DNA of 64,000 bases from Streptomyces hundungensis (lineage in GTDB: Bacteria > Actinomycetota > Actinomycetes > Streptomycetales > Streptomycetaceae), in the NCBI RefSeq assembly GCF_003627815.1, contig NZ_CP032698.1:6324001-6388000 (forward strand), read 5' to 3'. How positions within the stretch are numbered: the stretch's first letter is position 1; the number at the start of each line of letters is the position of its first letter. The position numbers and the translations under genes are program-made. Positions 27,688 to 36,529 of this stretch are shown here, piece after piece. Below the pieces are notes generated by a model, which ran no database searches, was not told the DNA's origin, and saw nothing but the letters and a program-made list of their open reading frames with translations.

Positions 27688-28085
27688 GCGAGGCGGTGCG
27701 CAAGGTCTCCTCCGACGGTTCCTGGGAGGAGCGCTTCGGCTACTCCCGCGCCGTGGAACTGCCCAACGGCCTGGTCCTGGTGGCGGGTTGTACGTCGATG
27801 GTCAACGGCCGCATCGACGAGGGCGGCCCCTACCAGCAGACGGTCACCGCGTTCGGCGTCGCCATCAAGGCGCTGGAGTCCCTGGGGCTCGGCCGCCAGG
27901 ACGTGGTCCGGACCCGTATGTACCTCACCCACGCCCGCGATGTCGAAGAGGTGGGCCGCGCCCACAAGGAGCTCTTCGACGAGGTGCGCCCGGCCACCAC
28001 GATGCTGATCGTGTCGGGCTTCGTCGACCCGAGTCTGGTCGTCGAGGTCGAGGTCGAGGCGTACCGGGGAGGTGCGCAGGCATGA
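27684..28085 (+). CDS. RidA-family enamine/imine deaminase
   Basis: 133 aa, YjgF/YER057c/UK114 fold. RidA enzymes hydrolyse reactive enamines and imines produced by PLP enzymes. The C-terminal Arg of the archetype (the IEIE..A region) corresponds to [12 protein letters not shown]; the [20 protein letters not shown] stretch is family-typical. It sits between priA and hisF with ATGA overlaps at both ends, so it is expressed with the pathway. A role in detoxifying intermediates is inferred. Confidence 0.85.
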   Translation: MSEAVRKVSSDGSWEERFGYSRAVELPNGLVLVAGCTSMVNGRIDEGGPYQQTVTAFGVAIKALESLGLGRQDVVRTRMYLTHARDVEEVGRAHKELFDEVRPATTMLIVSGFVDPSLVVEVEVEAYRGGAQA

Positions 28086-28837
28086 CGCTCGCGGTACGCG
28101 TGATTCCCTGCCTGGACGTGGACAACGGCCGGGTCGTCAAGGGCGTCAACTTCCAGAACCTGCGTGACGCCGGCGACCCGGTGGAGATGGCCAAGCTGTA
28201 CGACGCCGAGGGCGCGGACGAGCTGACGTTCCTCGACATCACGGCGTCGTCCGGCAACCGCGAGACCACCTATGACGTGGTGCGCCGCACCGCCGAGCAG
28301 GTCTTCATCCCGCTCACCGTCGGCGGCGGGGTGCGCAGCGCCGACGACGTCGACAAGCTGCTGCGGGCCGGTGCGGACAAGGTCGGGGTGAACACCGCCG
28401 CCATCGCCCGTCCCGAGCTGATCCGTGAGATCGCCGAGCGCTTCGGCCGCCAGGTGCTCGTCCTGTCCGTGGACGCACGCCGCACCGCGTCCGGCTCCTT
28501 CGAGGTGACGACCCACGGCGGCCGTACGGGCACCGGGATCGACGCGGTCGAATGGGCGCACCGCGCCGCCGAGTTGGGGGCGGGGGAGATCCTGCTCAAC
28601 TCCATGGACGCGGACGGCACCAAGGACGGCTACGACACGGAGATGATCGCGGCGGTCCGCCGCCATGTCACCGTGCCGGTGATCGCCTCCGGCGGCGCGG
28701 GCCGCCTGGAGGACTTCGCGCCGGCGATCGAAGCGGGCGCGGACGCGGTCCTCGCCGCCTCGGTCTTCCACTTCGGCGACCTGCGCATCGCGGAGGTCAA
28801 GCAGACCCTGCGGGAAGCGGGCCACCCGATCCGCTGA
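28082..28837 (+). CDS. hisF: Imidazole glycerol phosphate synthase, cyclase subunit
   Basis: 251-aa TIM barrel that uses ammonia from HisH to form IGP and AICAR. Catalytic Asp residues lie in [17 protein letters not shown] and [14 protein letters not shown]; phosphate-binding loops are VGGGVRS and [10 protein letters not shown]. Last gene of the his operon; its ATG overlaps the ridA stop, and a 15-bp hairpin terminator follows 6 bp after its stop. Confidence 0.97.
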   Translation: MTLAVRVIPCLDVDNGRVVKGVNFQNLRDAGDPVEMAKLYDAEGADELTFLDITASSGNRETTYDVVRRTAEQVFIPLTVGGGVRSADDVDKLLRAGADKVGVNTAAIARPELIREIAERFGRQVLVLSVDARRTASGSFEVTTHGGRTGTGIDAVEWAHRAAELGAGEILLNSMDADGTKDGYDTEMIAAVRRHVTVPVIASGGAGRLEDFAPAIEAGADAVLAASVFHFGDLRIAEVKQTLREAGHPIR

Positions 28838-28843
28838 CCTGCG

Positions 28844-28877
28844 AGAAGGGCCCGGGGGTGCGCCCCCGGGCCCTTCT
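28844..28877 (+). terminator. his operon terminator
   Basis: Perfect 15-bp stem (28844-28858 with 28863-28877, AGAAGGGCCCGGGGG arm) and TGCG loop, directly after hisF. Very stable intrinsic-type hairpin without a T-run. Confidence 0.85.
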
Positions 28878-28898
28878 GCGTCCCGGATGCGCGGCATT

Positions 28899-28943
28899 AG
28901 TTGCGCAACTTTTATTGCGCAAGTTTCCTTTCCCTTCTAGCGT
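28899..28943 (+). promoter_or_regulatory. Promoter with duplicated TTGCGCAA operators; leaderless start
   Basis: Two palindromes, AGTTGCGCAACT (28899-28910) and TTGCGCAA (28915-28922), are spaced 14 bp centre to centre. The second contains a -35 (TTGCGC, 28915-28920); exactly 17 bp later is a -10 (TAGCGT, 28938-28943). Predicted transcription starts at or next to the ATG at 28951, so the mRNA would be leaderless. Repression by the regulator encoded next is likely. Confidence 0.6.
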
Positions 28944-28950
28944 GGCTCTC

Positions 28951-29538
28951 ATGGCACCCAGGGGAAATCGCAGGATCACCGATGTCGCCACGCTCAAGGC
29001 GTTCGGCCACCCCTTGCGCATGAAGCTCTACCGCGCGCTCTACATCGCCCGTACCGCCACCGCCTCCCAGCTCGCCGACCAGGTCGACGAGGCCGTCTCG
29101 CTGGTCAGCTACCACCTGCGCAAGCTCGCCGACCACGGCCTGATCGAGGAGGCCGAGGGCCAGGGCAAGGACGGGCGGGAGCGCTGGTGGCGGCCCGCGT
29201 CGGACGGCATCAGCTACCGCCACGAGGACTTCAGCGACGCCCCCGAGCGGGTGGCCGCGCACGCCTCCGTCACCCGCCTCCTGGTGGAGCAGCGCATCGA
29301 GCTCTACCGCACCTTCCTCGACCAGATGTCCGCCTGGAGCGCCGAGTGGACCGGCGCCGCCTTCAGCAGTGAGTACGCGGCGCGTCTGACCCCGGCCGAG
29401 GTGCGGGAGCTGGAGGGCGAACTCGACGCCGTGCTCGGCAAGTTCAAGGAGCGGGCCGAGGCCGCGACGAAGGCGGGCGACACCGAGGGCCGCGAAAACG
29501 TGGCGGTCCATCTGTACGGCTTCCCCTTCCGCGTCTGA
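28951..29538 (+). CDS. ArsR-like winged-helix transcriptional regulator
   Basis: 195 aa. The N-terminal winged helix-turn-helix (residues ~10-80: LKAFGHPLRMKLYRALYI, ASQLADQVDEAVSLVSYHLR) belongs to the ArsR_N/HTH_20 group. The helical C-terminus (~95-195) is likely for dimerisation and effector sensing. No metal-binding Cys cluster, so a metal sensor is unlikely. It lies 10 bp upstream of an MFS exporter gene, the usual layout for a repressor of efflux, and downstream of a pair of TTGCGCAA palindromes that probably form its operator. Confidence 0.85.
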   Translation: MAPRGNRRITDVATLKAFGHPLRMKLYRALYIARTATASQLADQVDEAVSLVSYHLRKLADHGLIEEAEGQGKDGRERWWRPASDGISYRHEDFSDAPERVAAHASVTRLLVEQRIELYRTFLDQMSAWSAEWTGAAFSSEYAARLTPAEVRELEGELDAVLGKFKERAEAATKAGDTEGRENVAVHLYGFPFRV

Positions 29539-29548
29539 GGAGCCCGCC

Positions 29549-30805
29549 ATGACCCTGACCACCCGCATACCGCCGGCCCCCGCGCGCCCCGCCCACCGCG
29601 ACGCCAACGTCCTGCGCTGGCTCGCCGCATACACCTTCTCGCTCGTCGGCGACAGCGTGTACTACATGGCGCTGGCCTGGGCCGCCGCCCGCTCCGGGAG
29701 CCCGGGGCAGGCCGGTCTGGTGCTCGCGGTCGGCGCCGTGCCGAGGGCCCTGCTGATGCTCGGCGGGGGAGTGGTCGCCGACCGGTTCGGGCCGCGCCGG
29801 GTCGTCATCGGCAGTGACGCCGCCCGCAGCGTGATCATCCTGGGCATGGCCGCCGCGCTGGTCGTCACCGGCCCCCAGCTGTGGCTGCTGATCGTGCTCG
29901 CCCTGGTCTTCGGCGCGGTCGACGCGGTGCTGCTGCCCGCGCTCGGCGCGCTGCCGCCCAGGATCACCGGGCCGGACGAACTCGCCCGGGTCCAGGGCCT
30001 CAAGGGCCTCGCCGCCCGGATCGCCAACATCACCGGCGCCCCGCTCGGCGGGCTCGCCGTCGCGCTCGGCGGCACCGCCGCGACCTTCGCCGTGGCGGGC
30101 GCCCTGTTCGCGGCCTCGACCGCGCTGCTCGTACGGGTGCGCATCGCCCGGCTCGACGACGAGGGGGAGCGGACCCGAAAGCCCCCACTGCGCGACCTCG
30201 CCGACGGGCTGCGCTACATCCGCGGCCACCGGCTGCTCGCCCCCCTGATGCTGGTCATAGCCGTCGGCGAACTGGGCTTCGCGGCCCCCCTCAACATCGG
30301 GCTCGCCCTGCTCGCCAAGGAACGGGCCTGGGGCGCGGCCGGCATGGGGTGGATCGTCGCGGCCTTCGGGGCGGGCGCCGGAGCCGCCTCCCTGCTGCTC
30401 TCCCTGCGCGGCCGCATCCCGCGGGCCGGACTCGTCCTGCCGCTCTCCCTGCTCGGCGGCACCACGGCCATCGCGGCCCTCGCATACGCCCCCTCGGTGG
30501 CGTACGCCGCCGTCGCCGGGGTCTTCGTCGGGCTGCTCGCGGGGCTCAGCGGAGCCCTGTGCGGCGCGCTGACGCAGACCGCCACCGAGCCCGCCTATCT
30601 GGGCCGGGTCACGGCGGTCGCCTCCCTGTTCACCATGGGCGTCGCACCGCTCGGCTATCCGCTGGCGGGCGCCGCCATCGGCGCCTGGGGCACCACACCG
30701 GTCTTCCTGGCCGGCGCGGGGGTGTGCGCGACGGGCGCGGTGATCGGGCTCGCCTCCCGCCCCCTGCGCCGCGCCGAACTCCCGCGCCGGGCCCGCTCGA
30801 ACTAG
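29549..30805 (+). CDS. MFS exporter
   Basis: 418 aa, about 12 hydrophobic segments. The MFS loop motif between helices 2 and 3 is GGGVVADRFGPRRVVI; the SLVGDSVYYMALAW stretch in helix 1 is typical of MFS_3-type (enterobactin/macrolide efflux-like) transporters. Substrate unknown. Probably co-transcribed with and controlled by the regulator 10 bp upstream. Its stop overlaps by four bases the stop of the convergent gene. Confidence 0.88.
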   Translation: MTLTTRIPPAPARPAHRDANVLRWLAAYTFSLVGDSVYYMALAWAAARSGSPGQAGLVLAVGAVPRALLMLGGGVVADRFGPRRVVIGSDAARSVIILGMAAALVVTGPQLWLLIVLALVFGAVDAVLLPALGALPPRITGPDELARVQGLKGLAARIANITGAPLGGLAVALGGTAATFAVAGALFAASTALLVRVRIARLDDEGERTRKPPLRDLADGLRYIRGHRLLAPLMLVIAVGELGFAAPLNIGLALLAKERAWGAAGMGWIVAAFGAGAGAASLLLSLRGRIPRAGLVLPLSLLGGTTAIAALAYAPSVAYAAVAGVFVGLLAGLSGALCGALTQTATEPAYLGRVTAVASLFTMGVAPLGYPLAGAAIGAWGTTPVFLAGAGVCATGAVIGLASRPLRRAELPRRARSN

Positions 30806-31434
30806 ATGCCGAGCTTCGCCTCGAGCGCCCGCGTCGACGCCTCCTTGTCGCCCTCGATCCCGACCTGCGCCGCCTCCTGACGCCCGTACGCGAACAGCGT
30901 CAGCTCGCCCGGCTCGCCGGTGACCGTCACGACGGGGGTGCCCTTGTGCGCCACCACCGTGCGGCCGTCGGGCCGTCGCAGCACGAGCCCCACCGGCGAC
31001 CTGCGGCCGGTGATCCGGGCGGCCCGCTCCAGGCGGGACCACAGCACGTCCGCGAAGACCGGATCGAGCGCGCGGGGCGTCCAGTCCCCCTGGGCCCGGC
31101 GGACGTCCTCGGCGTGGATGTAGAACTCCACCGCGTTGGCCGCCTCGTCGACCTGCTTGAGGTTGTACGGGGAGTACTTCGGGGGGCCGGTGCGGATGAG
31201 CTGGATCAGTTCCTCGTACGGCTTCGCCGCGAATTCCGCCTGGACCCGCTCCAGGCGGTTCTTCAGCAGCGGGATCACGATCCCGCCCGCCGCGTCCAGA
31301 CGCCGTTCGCGCACCACGACATGGGCCGCGAGTTCGCGGGCGGTCCAGCCCTCGCAGAGGGTCGGCGCTTCCGGGCCCGCCGCCTCCAACAGGTCGGCGA
31401 GCAGAAGCCGTTCACGCTTGGCATGGGTCGACAT
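30802..31434 (-). CDS. Maleylpyruvate isomerase-like metal-binding protein (TIGR03085 type)
   Basis: 210 aa from the ATG at 31434 ([20 protein letters not shown]). DinB/MDMPI-like four-helix fold with probable metal ligands in [19 protein letters not shown] (His), and [15 protein letters not shown] (His). The TIGR03085 subfamily is actinobacterial and of unknown reaction; mycothiol dependence is suspected for relatives. Convergent with the MFS gene, the two stop codons overlapping (CTAG). Divergent from hisI. Confidence 0.82.
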   Translation of the reverse strand: MSTHAKRERLLLADLLEAAGPEAPTLCEGWTARELAAHVVVRERRLDAAGGIVIPLLKNRLERVQAEFAAKPYEELIQLIRTGPPKYSPYNLKQVDEAANAVEFYIHAEDVRRAQGDWTPRALDPVFADVLWSRLERAARITGRRSPVGLVLRRPDGRTVVAHKGTPVVTVTGEPGELTLFAYGRQEAAQVGIEGDKEASTRALEAKLGI

Positions 31435-31517
31435 GCCCGCCAGCGTACGGCCGGCGGGCACGTCCGGACAGTGGACGTGGCGCCCGGGCGGCACGCCGGC
31501 CACGGCACAATGGCGGC

Positions 31518-31868
31518 ATGACCAGCAATCTCGACCCCGCCATCGCCGCCCGCCTCAAGCGCGGCGCGGATGGTCTGGTCCCGGCCATCGCGCAGCAGTA
31601 CGACACCGGCGAGGTGCTCATGCTCGGCTGGATGGACGACGAGGCCCTGCACCGCACCCTGACCACCGGCCGCTGCACGTACTGGTCGCGCAGCCGCCAG
31701 GAGTACTGGGTCAAGGGCGATACCTCCGGGCACGTCCAGCACGTGAAGTCGGTCGCCCTGGACTGCGACGCGGACACGGTCCTGGTCAAGGTCGACCAGG
31801 TGGGCGCGGCCTGCCACACCGGGGACCGCACCTGCTTCGACGCCGACGTACTCGACCTCGGGAAGTAG
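31518..31868 (+). CDS. hisI: Phosphoribosyl-AMP cyclohydrolase
   Basis: 116 aa, single-domain HisI (the HisE pyrophosphohydrolase is separate and not in this window). Hydrolyses PR-AMP using Zn2+ and Mg2+; metal ligands are in the [13 protein letters not shown] stretch and CHTGDRTCF. The [14 protein letters not shown] and [19 protein letters not shown] motifs are intact. It is split from the main his operon by about 2.7 kb and runs into trpE 2 bp downstream, coupling histidine and tryptophan genes. Confidence 0.95.
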   Translation: MTSNLDPAIAARLKRGADGLVPAIAQQYDTGEVLMLGWMDDEALHRTLTTGRCTYWSRSRQEYWVKGDTSGHVQHVKSVALDCDADTVLVKVDQVGAACHTGDRTCFDADVLDLGK

Positions 31869-31870
31869 CC

Positions 31871-33355
31871 ATGGACCTGGACACCTTCCGCAAGCTCGCC
31901 GTCGACCGCCGCGTCATCCCCGTGCACCGCCGCCTCCTCGCGGACGGCGACACCCCGGTCGGCCTCTACCGCAAGCTCGCCGCCGAACGGCCCGGCACCT
32001 TCCTCCTGGAATCGGCCGAGAACGGGCGCTCCTGGTCCCGGTACTCCTTCGTCGGCGTACGCTCCGCCGCGACCCTCACCGTCCGCGACGGCGAGGCCCA
32101 CTGGATCGGTACGCCGCCGGTCGGCGTCCCCACTTCGGGTGATCCTCTGGCGGCCCTGAAGGCCACCGTGGAGACCCTGCACACCCCGCGCGACCCGGAC
32201 GCCAAGATGCCGCCCTTCACCGGCGGCATGGTCGGCTACCTCGGCTACGACATCGTGCGCAGGCTGGAGAAGATCGGCGAGCACGGGGGCGACGACCTCC
32301 ACCTCCCCGAGCTGACCATGCTGCTCACCTCCGACCTCGCGGTGCTCGACCACTGGGACGGCTCGGTCCTGCTGATCGCCAACGCGATCAACCACAACGA
32401 CCTCGACACCGGAGTGGACGAGGCGTACGAGGACGCCCTGGCCCGGCTCGACGCCATGGAGGCCGATCTGGCCGGGCCCACCGAGTACGCGCCGGTCGCG
32501 CTGCCCCCCTCCGAACTGCCCGAGTACACCGCGCTGTGGGGCGGCAAGGCCTACCGGGACGCCGTCGAGGACATCAAGGAGCGGATCCGGGCCGGCGAGG
32601 CCTTCCAGGTGGTGCCCTCGCAGCGCTTCGAAACCCCGTGCCGCGCAAGCGCGTTGGACGTCTACCGGGTGCTGCGGGCCACCAACCCCTCGCCCTACAT
32701 GTACCTGTTCCGCTTCGACGGGTTCGACGTCGTCGGCTCCAGCCCGGAGGCCCTCGTCAAGGTCGAGGACGGCCGGGCGCTGCTGCACCCCATCGCCGGG
32801 ACCCGGCCGCGCGGCGCCACCCCGCAGCGCGACCAGGCCCTTGCCGACGAGCTGCTCGCCGACGCCAAGGAGCGCGCCGAACACCTCATGCTCGTCGACC
32901 TCGGCCGCAACGACCTGGGCCGGGTCTGCGAACCCGGCTCGGTGGAGGTCGTCGACTTCATGTCGATCGAGCGGTACTCGCATGTGATGCACATCGTCTC
33001 CACGGTCACCGGCAAGGTCGCCCCGGGGCGCACCGCGTTCGACGTCCTGACGGCGTGCTTCCCGGCCGGCACGCTCTCCGGCGCCCCCAAGCCCCGCGCG
33101 ATGCAGATCATCGAGGAGCTGGAGCCCAGCCGCCGGGGGCTCTACGGGGGCTGTGTCGGCTACCTCGACTTCGCCGGGGACCTGGACACCGCGATCGCCA
33201 TCCGCACCGCACTGCTGCGGGGCGACACCGCCTATGTGCAGGCCGGGGCCGGCGTGGTCGCCGACTCGGACCCGGCCGCGGAGGACGACGAGTGCCGCAA
33301 CAAGGCGGCCGCCGTCCTGCGCGCGGTCAACACGGCCAACCGGCTCGCGCCCTGA
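31871..33355 (+). CDS. trpE: Anthranilate synthase component I
   Basis: 494 aa. Converts chorismate and ammonia (from a TrpG partner not in the window) to anthranilate. The N-terminal Trp-sensing region has [16 protein letters not shown]; the C-terminal chorismate-binding domain has [41 protein letters not shown] and [12 protein letters not shown]. The ATG is 2 bp after hisI, so there is no room for an attenuator between them; any trpE control must act at or before hisI. Confidence 0.96.
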   Translation: MDLDTFRKLAVDRRVIPVHRRLLADGDTPVGLYRKLAAERPGTFLLESAENGRSWSRYSFVGVRSAATLTVRDGEAHWIGTPPVGVPTSGDPLAALKATVETLHTPRDPDAKMPPFTGGMVGYLGYDIVRRLEKIGEHGGDDLHLPELTMLLTSDLAVLDHWDGSVLLIANAINHNDLDTGVDEAYEDALARLDAMEADLAGPTEYAPVALPPSELPEYTALWGGKAYRDAVEDIKERIRAGEAFQVVPSQRFETPCRASALDVYRVLRATNPSPYMYLFRFDGFDVVGSSPEALVKVEDGRALLHPIAGTRPRGATPQRDQALADELLADAKERAEHLMLVDLGRNDLGRVCEPGSVEVVDFMSIERYSHVMHIVSTVTGKVAPGRTAFDVLTACFPAGTLSGAPKPRAMQIIEELEPSRRGLYGGCVGYLDFAGDLDTAIAIRTALLRGDTAYVQAGAGVVADSDPAAEDDECRNKAAAVLRAVNTANRLAP

Positions 33356-33418
33356 CGCCGCCCCTGCCGCGCCTTGGGCCGCCCCCAACTCCCCGTCCGT
33401 CCGCGGCCCGTACTGGCG

Positions 33419-33560
33419 TCTCGCGCAGTTCCCCGCGCTCCCCAGGGGGTTCACGCGGAACGACCCGGCAGGCTCCCCAGGGGCGCGGGGAACCGCGCGG
33501 GAAGGGGCCACGGCCCGCAGCCGACCGGGGGTGGGGGGCGCGGGGAACGGCGCGGTAGAT
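33419..33560. repeat. Three copies of the GCGCGGGGAAC dispersed repeat
   Basis: The trpE to next-gene spacer (33356-33606) holds one inverted copy (33421-33446, CGCGCAGTTCCCCGCGC) and two direct copies (near 33480-33525 and 33535-33557, GGGGCGCGGGGAACCGCGCG type). The same motif recurs at 36.4, 40.9-41.1 and 49.6 kb in this window. Confidence 0.75.
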
Positions 33561-33606
33561 GGCCCCGGGTGGGACCTCGCCCCGCGCGCAGGCGATAGTG
33601 GAGTAC

Positions 33607-34254
33607 GTGAGTGCCGCATCCGTACCCCAGCCCCGTGCCGAAGCCGCAGCGCCGTCCGCCCGCGGCGGCGGGCGCCGCAGCCTGGCCGCCGCACTGCTCG
33701 CCGGCGCCGTCGGCGCCGCCGTCGTCCTCATGGCCTCCGGGCAGACCTGGGCGCACGGCGACGCGGCCGTCGGCGGCGGCGCGCTCCCGTTGAAGGCCTC
33801 CGGCGGCGACATCACCGGGGTGCCCTCCGCGCTCGCGATCGTCGGACTCGCCGCCCTCGTCGCGGTCTTCGCCGTGCGCGGCGCGGGCCGCCTCGTGGTC
33901 GCCGGGCTGCTCACGCTCAGCGGCGCCGGAGCCGCCGCGACCGCCTGGCTCGGCGTCGGCGACAGCGCGGCCCTGGACGAGAAGGCCGCCAAGGCCAGCG
34001 GCGACGCGGCCGCCACCGTCGGCGCGCTCACCCACACCGGCTGGCCCTACGTCGCCGTCGCGGGCGGCGTCCTGCTGCTGCTCGCCGGGCTCCTCGCGCT
34101 CCGCTTCGGCGCGGCCTGGCCCGCGATGGGCGGCCGCTACGAGCGCGACGGCACCCCCCGCCCGCGCAAGGCGCGCACCACGCCCGACCCCGAGCGCCCC
34201 GAGGAACTCTGGAAGGCGCTCGACCGCGGCGAGGATCCGACGCGCGAGAGCTGA
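33607..34254 (+). CDS. Trp biosynthesis-associated membrane protein (TIGR02234)
   Basis: 215 aa from the GTG at 33607. Four hydrophobic segments: LAAALLAGAVGAAVVLMASG, ALAIVGLAALVAVFAV, LVVAGLLTLSGAGAAATAWL and VAVAGGVLLLLAGLLAL. A Trp-containing extracytoplasmic loop (SGQTWAHGDA) and a basic C-terminal tail follow the family pattern. The family is found near trp genes in actinobacteria; its role is unproven (transport or membrane association has been guessed). Confidence 0.85.
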   Translation: MSAASVPQPRAEAAAPSARGGGRRSLAAALLAGAVGAAVVLMASGQTWAHGDAAVGGGALPLKASGGDITGVPSALAIVGLAALVAVFAVRGAGRLVVAGLLTLSGAGAAATAWLGVGDSAALDEKAAKASGDAAATVGALTHTGWPYVAVAGGVLLLLAGLLALRFGAAWPAMGGRYERDGTPRPRKARTTPDPERPEELWKALDRGEDPTRES

Positions 34255-34408
34255 CCCCCGCACTCACCCACGCCTCCCGGTGCGGGACAATGGCGTGGAG
34301 CGTCGGGTACGACGACAGCGGTGGCGGCGGCATTCGCGGGCGACAGACCGCGGGCGACGGCGACAGCGACGACGACAACACGGAAAACACCTACGAGGAG
34401 CAACCCCC

Positions 34409-34678
34409 ATGGCGAAGAGCGGCCACGGCCACACCCCGGCAGCCTGGACCGGTGTCATCATTGCCTTCATCGGATTCTGCGTGACCTGCGTCTTCATAGT
34501 GGCCGCCAACCCGGTGGGCTTCTGGGTGGGCATCGCGCTCCTCGCCATCGCCGCCGTCGTCGGCGGCGTCATGAAGATGGCGGGCCTCGGCACCCCCAAG
34601 GACACCCCCGAGATCGCGCGCATGCGCGAGGAGGCCGCCACGAAGGTGCGCGCCCGCCTCGAGGCCCAGGCCGGCTGA
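34409..34678 (+). CDS. HGxxPAAW-family small membrane protein
   Basis: 89 aa starting MAKSGHGHTPAAWTGVII, showing the diagnostic HGHTPAAW motif. Two membrane helices (residues ~13-35 and ~40-60), then a charged helix (PEIARMREEAATKVRARLEA). Well-placed GAGGAG ribosome-binding site. Conserved beside trp genes in Streptomyces; function unknown. A 12-bp hairpin follows the stop. Confidence 0.88.
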   Translation: MAKSGHGHTPAAWTGVIIAFIGFCVTCVFIVAANPVGFWVGIALLAIAAVVGGVMKMAGLGTPKDTPEIARMREEAATKVRARLEAQAG

Positions 34679-34703
34679 CCCCGAAAGCCACCACCACCGC
34701 GCT

Positions 34704-34733
34704 AAGGCGCAGCCCCCGTACGGGCTGCGCCTT
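34704..34733 (+). terminator. Hairpin after the HGxxPAAW gene
   Basis: Perfect 12-bp stem AAGGCGCAGCCC / GGGCTGCGCCTT with loop CCGTAC, followed by TCCCTGT. Likely terminates the trpE-side transcript. Confidence 0.8.
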
Positions 34734-34759
34734 TCCCTGTGAACGGGGACAATCACCCA

Positions 34760-35239
34760 GTGACCGCAGCCCAGCCGAACCCCGCCCCGGCACAGCCCGC
34801 CCGGGCACACCCCGTGCCGGCGCCCGCCACCGCCCGGCCCGCCACCGCGGCCCGCCGCCTCCTGGTGCCGCTGGGCACGCTCGCCGCGGTGGCCTCGGCC
34901 TTCGCGTACGTGGGCCTGGTGGACCCCAATGAGCCGGGCCACTACCCGGTCTGCCCGCTGCTGCGGTTCACCGGCGTCTACTGTCCGGGCTGCGGCGGGC
35001 TGCGCAGCGCCCACGACTTCGTCACCGGGCACTTCGCGGCCGCCGTCCACTCCAACGCGCTGGCCGTCGCCGGCTATCTGGTCTTCGCCGCGGTCTGGGT
35101 CCTGTGGGCCGTGCGCTCGGCCCGCGGTCTGCCCCTGAGGATCGCGCTCAGCGACCGCCAATGGTGGCTCGTCGGAGCGGCCGTACTGATCTTCTCGGTG
35201 GTCCGGAACCTGCCGTTCGGCTCCGTGCTCGCGCCATGA
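34760..35239 (+). CDS. DUF2752 membrane protein
   Basis: 159 aa from the GTG at 34760; a GTG at 34739 lies too close to the preceding hairpin. A Pro/Ala-rich N-terminus (~35 residues) precedes three hydrophobic segments. The DUF2752 signature is the Cys motif GVYCPGCGGLRSAHDF after the first helix, with another Cys in HYPVCPLLRF. Function unknown; the Cys motif could bind metal or form disulfides. Located between the trpE group and the trpC operon. Confidence 0.85.
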   Translation: MTAAQPNPAPAQPARAHPVPAPATARPATAARRLLVPLGTLAAVASAFAYVGLVDPNEPGHYPVCPLLRFTGVYCPGCGGLRSAHDFVTGHFAAAVHSNALAVAGYLVFAAVWVLWAVRSARGLPLRIALSDRQWWLVGAAVLIFSVVRNLPFGSVLAP

Positions 35240-35263
35240 CGCAACGACAAACCCGCAGGTGAC

Positions 35264-35364
35264 GTCCCAATTATTGGGACGCAGCACAACCGGATGCGAT
35301 GCCTTCGCCCCGGTGCGGATACCATCGTCATGGCTGATCGTGACCGCTTGGGAGGGTCACCCTC
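35264..35364. promoter_or_regulatory. Two palindromes upstream of trpC
   Basis: GTCCCAATTATTGGGAC (35264-35280) is a perfect 8+1+8 palindrome with an AT-rich centre, starting 24 bp after the DUF2752 stop. A second perfect dyad, GAGGGTCACCCTC, lies at 35352-35364, 40 bp before the trpC GTG. Both lie in the only sizable gap before trpC-trpM-trpB-trpA and are candidate operators; the regulator is unknown. Confidence 0.55.
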
Positions 35365-35404
35365 GTCCTGACCGACATCACCGTCCCGGAAGGGGGCCGC
35401 TCGC

Positions 35405-36214
35405 GTGAGTGTGCTCGACGAGATCATCGAAGGCGTCCGCGCCGACCTCGGGGAGCGGCAGGCGCGTGTCAGCCTCGACGAGCTGAAGGAGCGCGCCGAG
35501 AAGGCGCCCCCGGCCCGTGACGGCGTCGCGGCCCTGCGCGGTGACAGCGTGAAGGTCATCTGCGAGGTCAAGCGCTCCAGCCCCTCCAAGGGTGCGCTCG
35601 CCGCCATCGCGGACCCAGCCGCGCTCGCCGCCGACTACGCGGCGGGCGGCGCGTCCGTCATCTCCGTGCTGACCGAGCAGCGCCGCTTCGGCGGCTCGCT
35701 CGCCGACCTGGAGGCCGTGCGCGCCAAGGTCGACACCCCGATCCTGCGCAAGGACTTCATCGTCACGGCCTACCAGCTGTGGGAGGCCCGTGCGTACGGC
35801 GCCGACCTGGTGCTGCTGATCGTGGCCGCCCTGGACCAGCCGGCCCTGGTGTCGCTGATCGAGCGCGCCGAGTCGATCGGGCTCACCCCGCTGGTCGAGG
35901 TGCACGACGAGGACGAGGTCAAGCGTGCCGTGGACGCCGGCGCCAAGATCATCGGCGTCAACGCGCGCAATCTGAAGGACCTCAAGGTCGACCGCACCAC
36001 CTTCGACCGGGTCGCCCCGGAGATCCCGGACCACATCGTCAAGATCGCCGAGTCCGGCGTCCGCGGCCCGCACGACCTCATCGCGTATGCCAACGCCGGC
36101 GCCGACGCGGTGCTGGTCGGCGAGTCCCTGGTCACCGGCAAGGACCCCCGCGTCGCCGTCGCCGACCTGGTCGCCGCCGGCGCCCACCCGGCCCTGCGCC
36201 ACGGCCGGAGCTGA
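35405..36214 (+). CDS. trpC: Indole-3-glycerol phosphate synthase
   Basis: 269-aa TIM barrel converting CdRP to indole-3-glycerol phosphate. Signature residues: the Glu-Lys motif [12 protein letters not shown], Lys in LRKDFIV, the Glu in [20 protein letters not shown] and [15 protein letters not shown] start preceded by GGAAGGGGG. The upstream isomerase step is supplied by PriA rather than a TrpF. First gene of trpC-trpM-trpB-trpA. Confidence 0.96.
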   Translation: MSVLDEIIEGVRADLGERQARVSLDELKERAEKAPPARDGVAALRGDSVKVICEVKRSSPSKGALAAIADPAALAADYAAGGASVISVLTEQRRFGGSLADLEAVRAKVDTPILRKDFIVTAYQLWEARAYGADLVLLIVAALDQPALVSLIERAESIGLTPLVEVHDEDEVKRAVDAGAKIIGVNARNLKDLKVDRTTFDRVAPEIPDHIVKIAESGVRGPHDLIAYANAGADAVLVGESLVTGKDPRVAVADLVAAGAHPALRHGRS

Positions 36215-36221
36215 CCCGGAG

Positions 36222-36392
36222 ATGTCCATTGCCGTCCGCCTCGCACCCGGCTGCCGCCCCCGCGGCTGCCGCGCTCCGGCGCGCCGGGTGCACGGACGGC
36301 GCGTGCGGTATGTGATCGGCTCGGAGCCGGGCCAGGTCAACGGCATGCGATGGCGCGGCGGCCCCGGTGCCGCCTGTGTGAGCGCCCCTTAG
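36222..36392 (+). CDS. trpM: TrpM-like small protein between trpC and trpB
   Basis: 56 aa starting [20 protein letters not shown], followed by [13 protein letters not shown] and [11 protein letters not shown]. Very basic, with three Cys residues. It starts 7 bp after the trpC stop with a CCGGAG ribosome-binding site. In S. coelicolor a 63-aa gene at this position, trpM, was reported to modulate tryptophan synthesis and differentiation; identity here rests on position, size and my memory of the sequence. Its stop codon lies in a hairpin loop. Confidence 0.75.
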   Translation: MSIAVRLAPGCRPRGCRAPARRVHGRRVRYVIGSEPGQVNGMRWRGGPGAACVSAP

Positions 36393-36425
36393 GGGCGCGA
36401 GGAAGTGCGCGACCGGCCACAGTCA
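36382..36425 (+). repeat. Hairpin plus one dispersed-repeat copy at the trpM stop
   Basis: GCGCCCC-TTA-GGGGCGC (36382-36398) places the trpM TAG in and just after the loop. It merges with a GGGGCGCGAGGAAGTGCGCG copy of the dispersed repeat. It may reduce read-through into trpB, which starts 105 bp further on. Confidence 0.6.
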
Positions 36426-36529
36426 AACCTGTGGCCGCGCATCCACCTCATCACCTGCGGCGCTCGGGCGCATCCGCTCACCCAGCCAACCCAGGACCCG
36501 GGGCCGCGACGCCCCCGCGAGGTATCCGC

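Noticed and set aside
34739..34759. Upstream GTG start for the DUF2752 gene
   Set aside because: It lies just beyond the hairpin arm and has no ribosome-binding site; the GTG at 34760 gives a normal N-terminus.
35330..35371. 13-codon leader-like ORF upstream of trpC
   Set aside because: It has no Trp codons and no clear ribosome-binding site, so an attenuator peptide is not supported.
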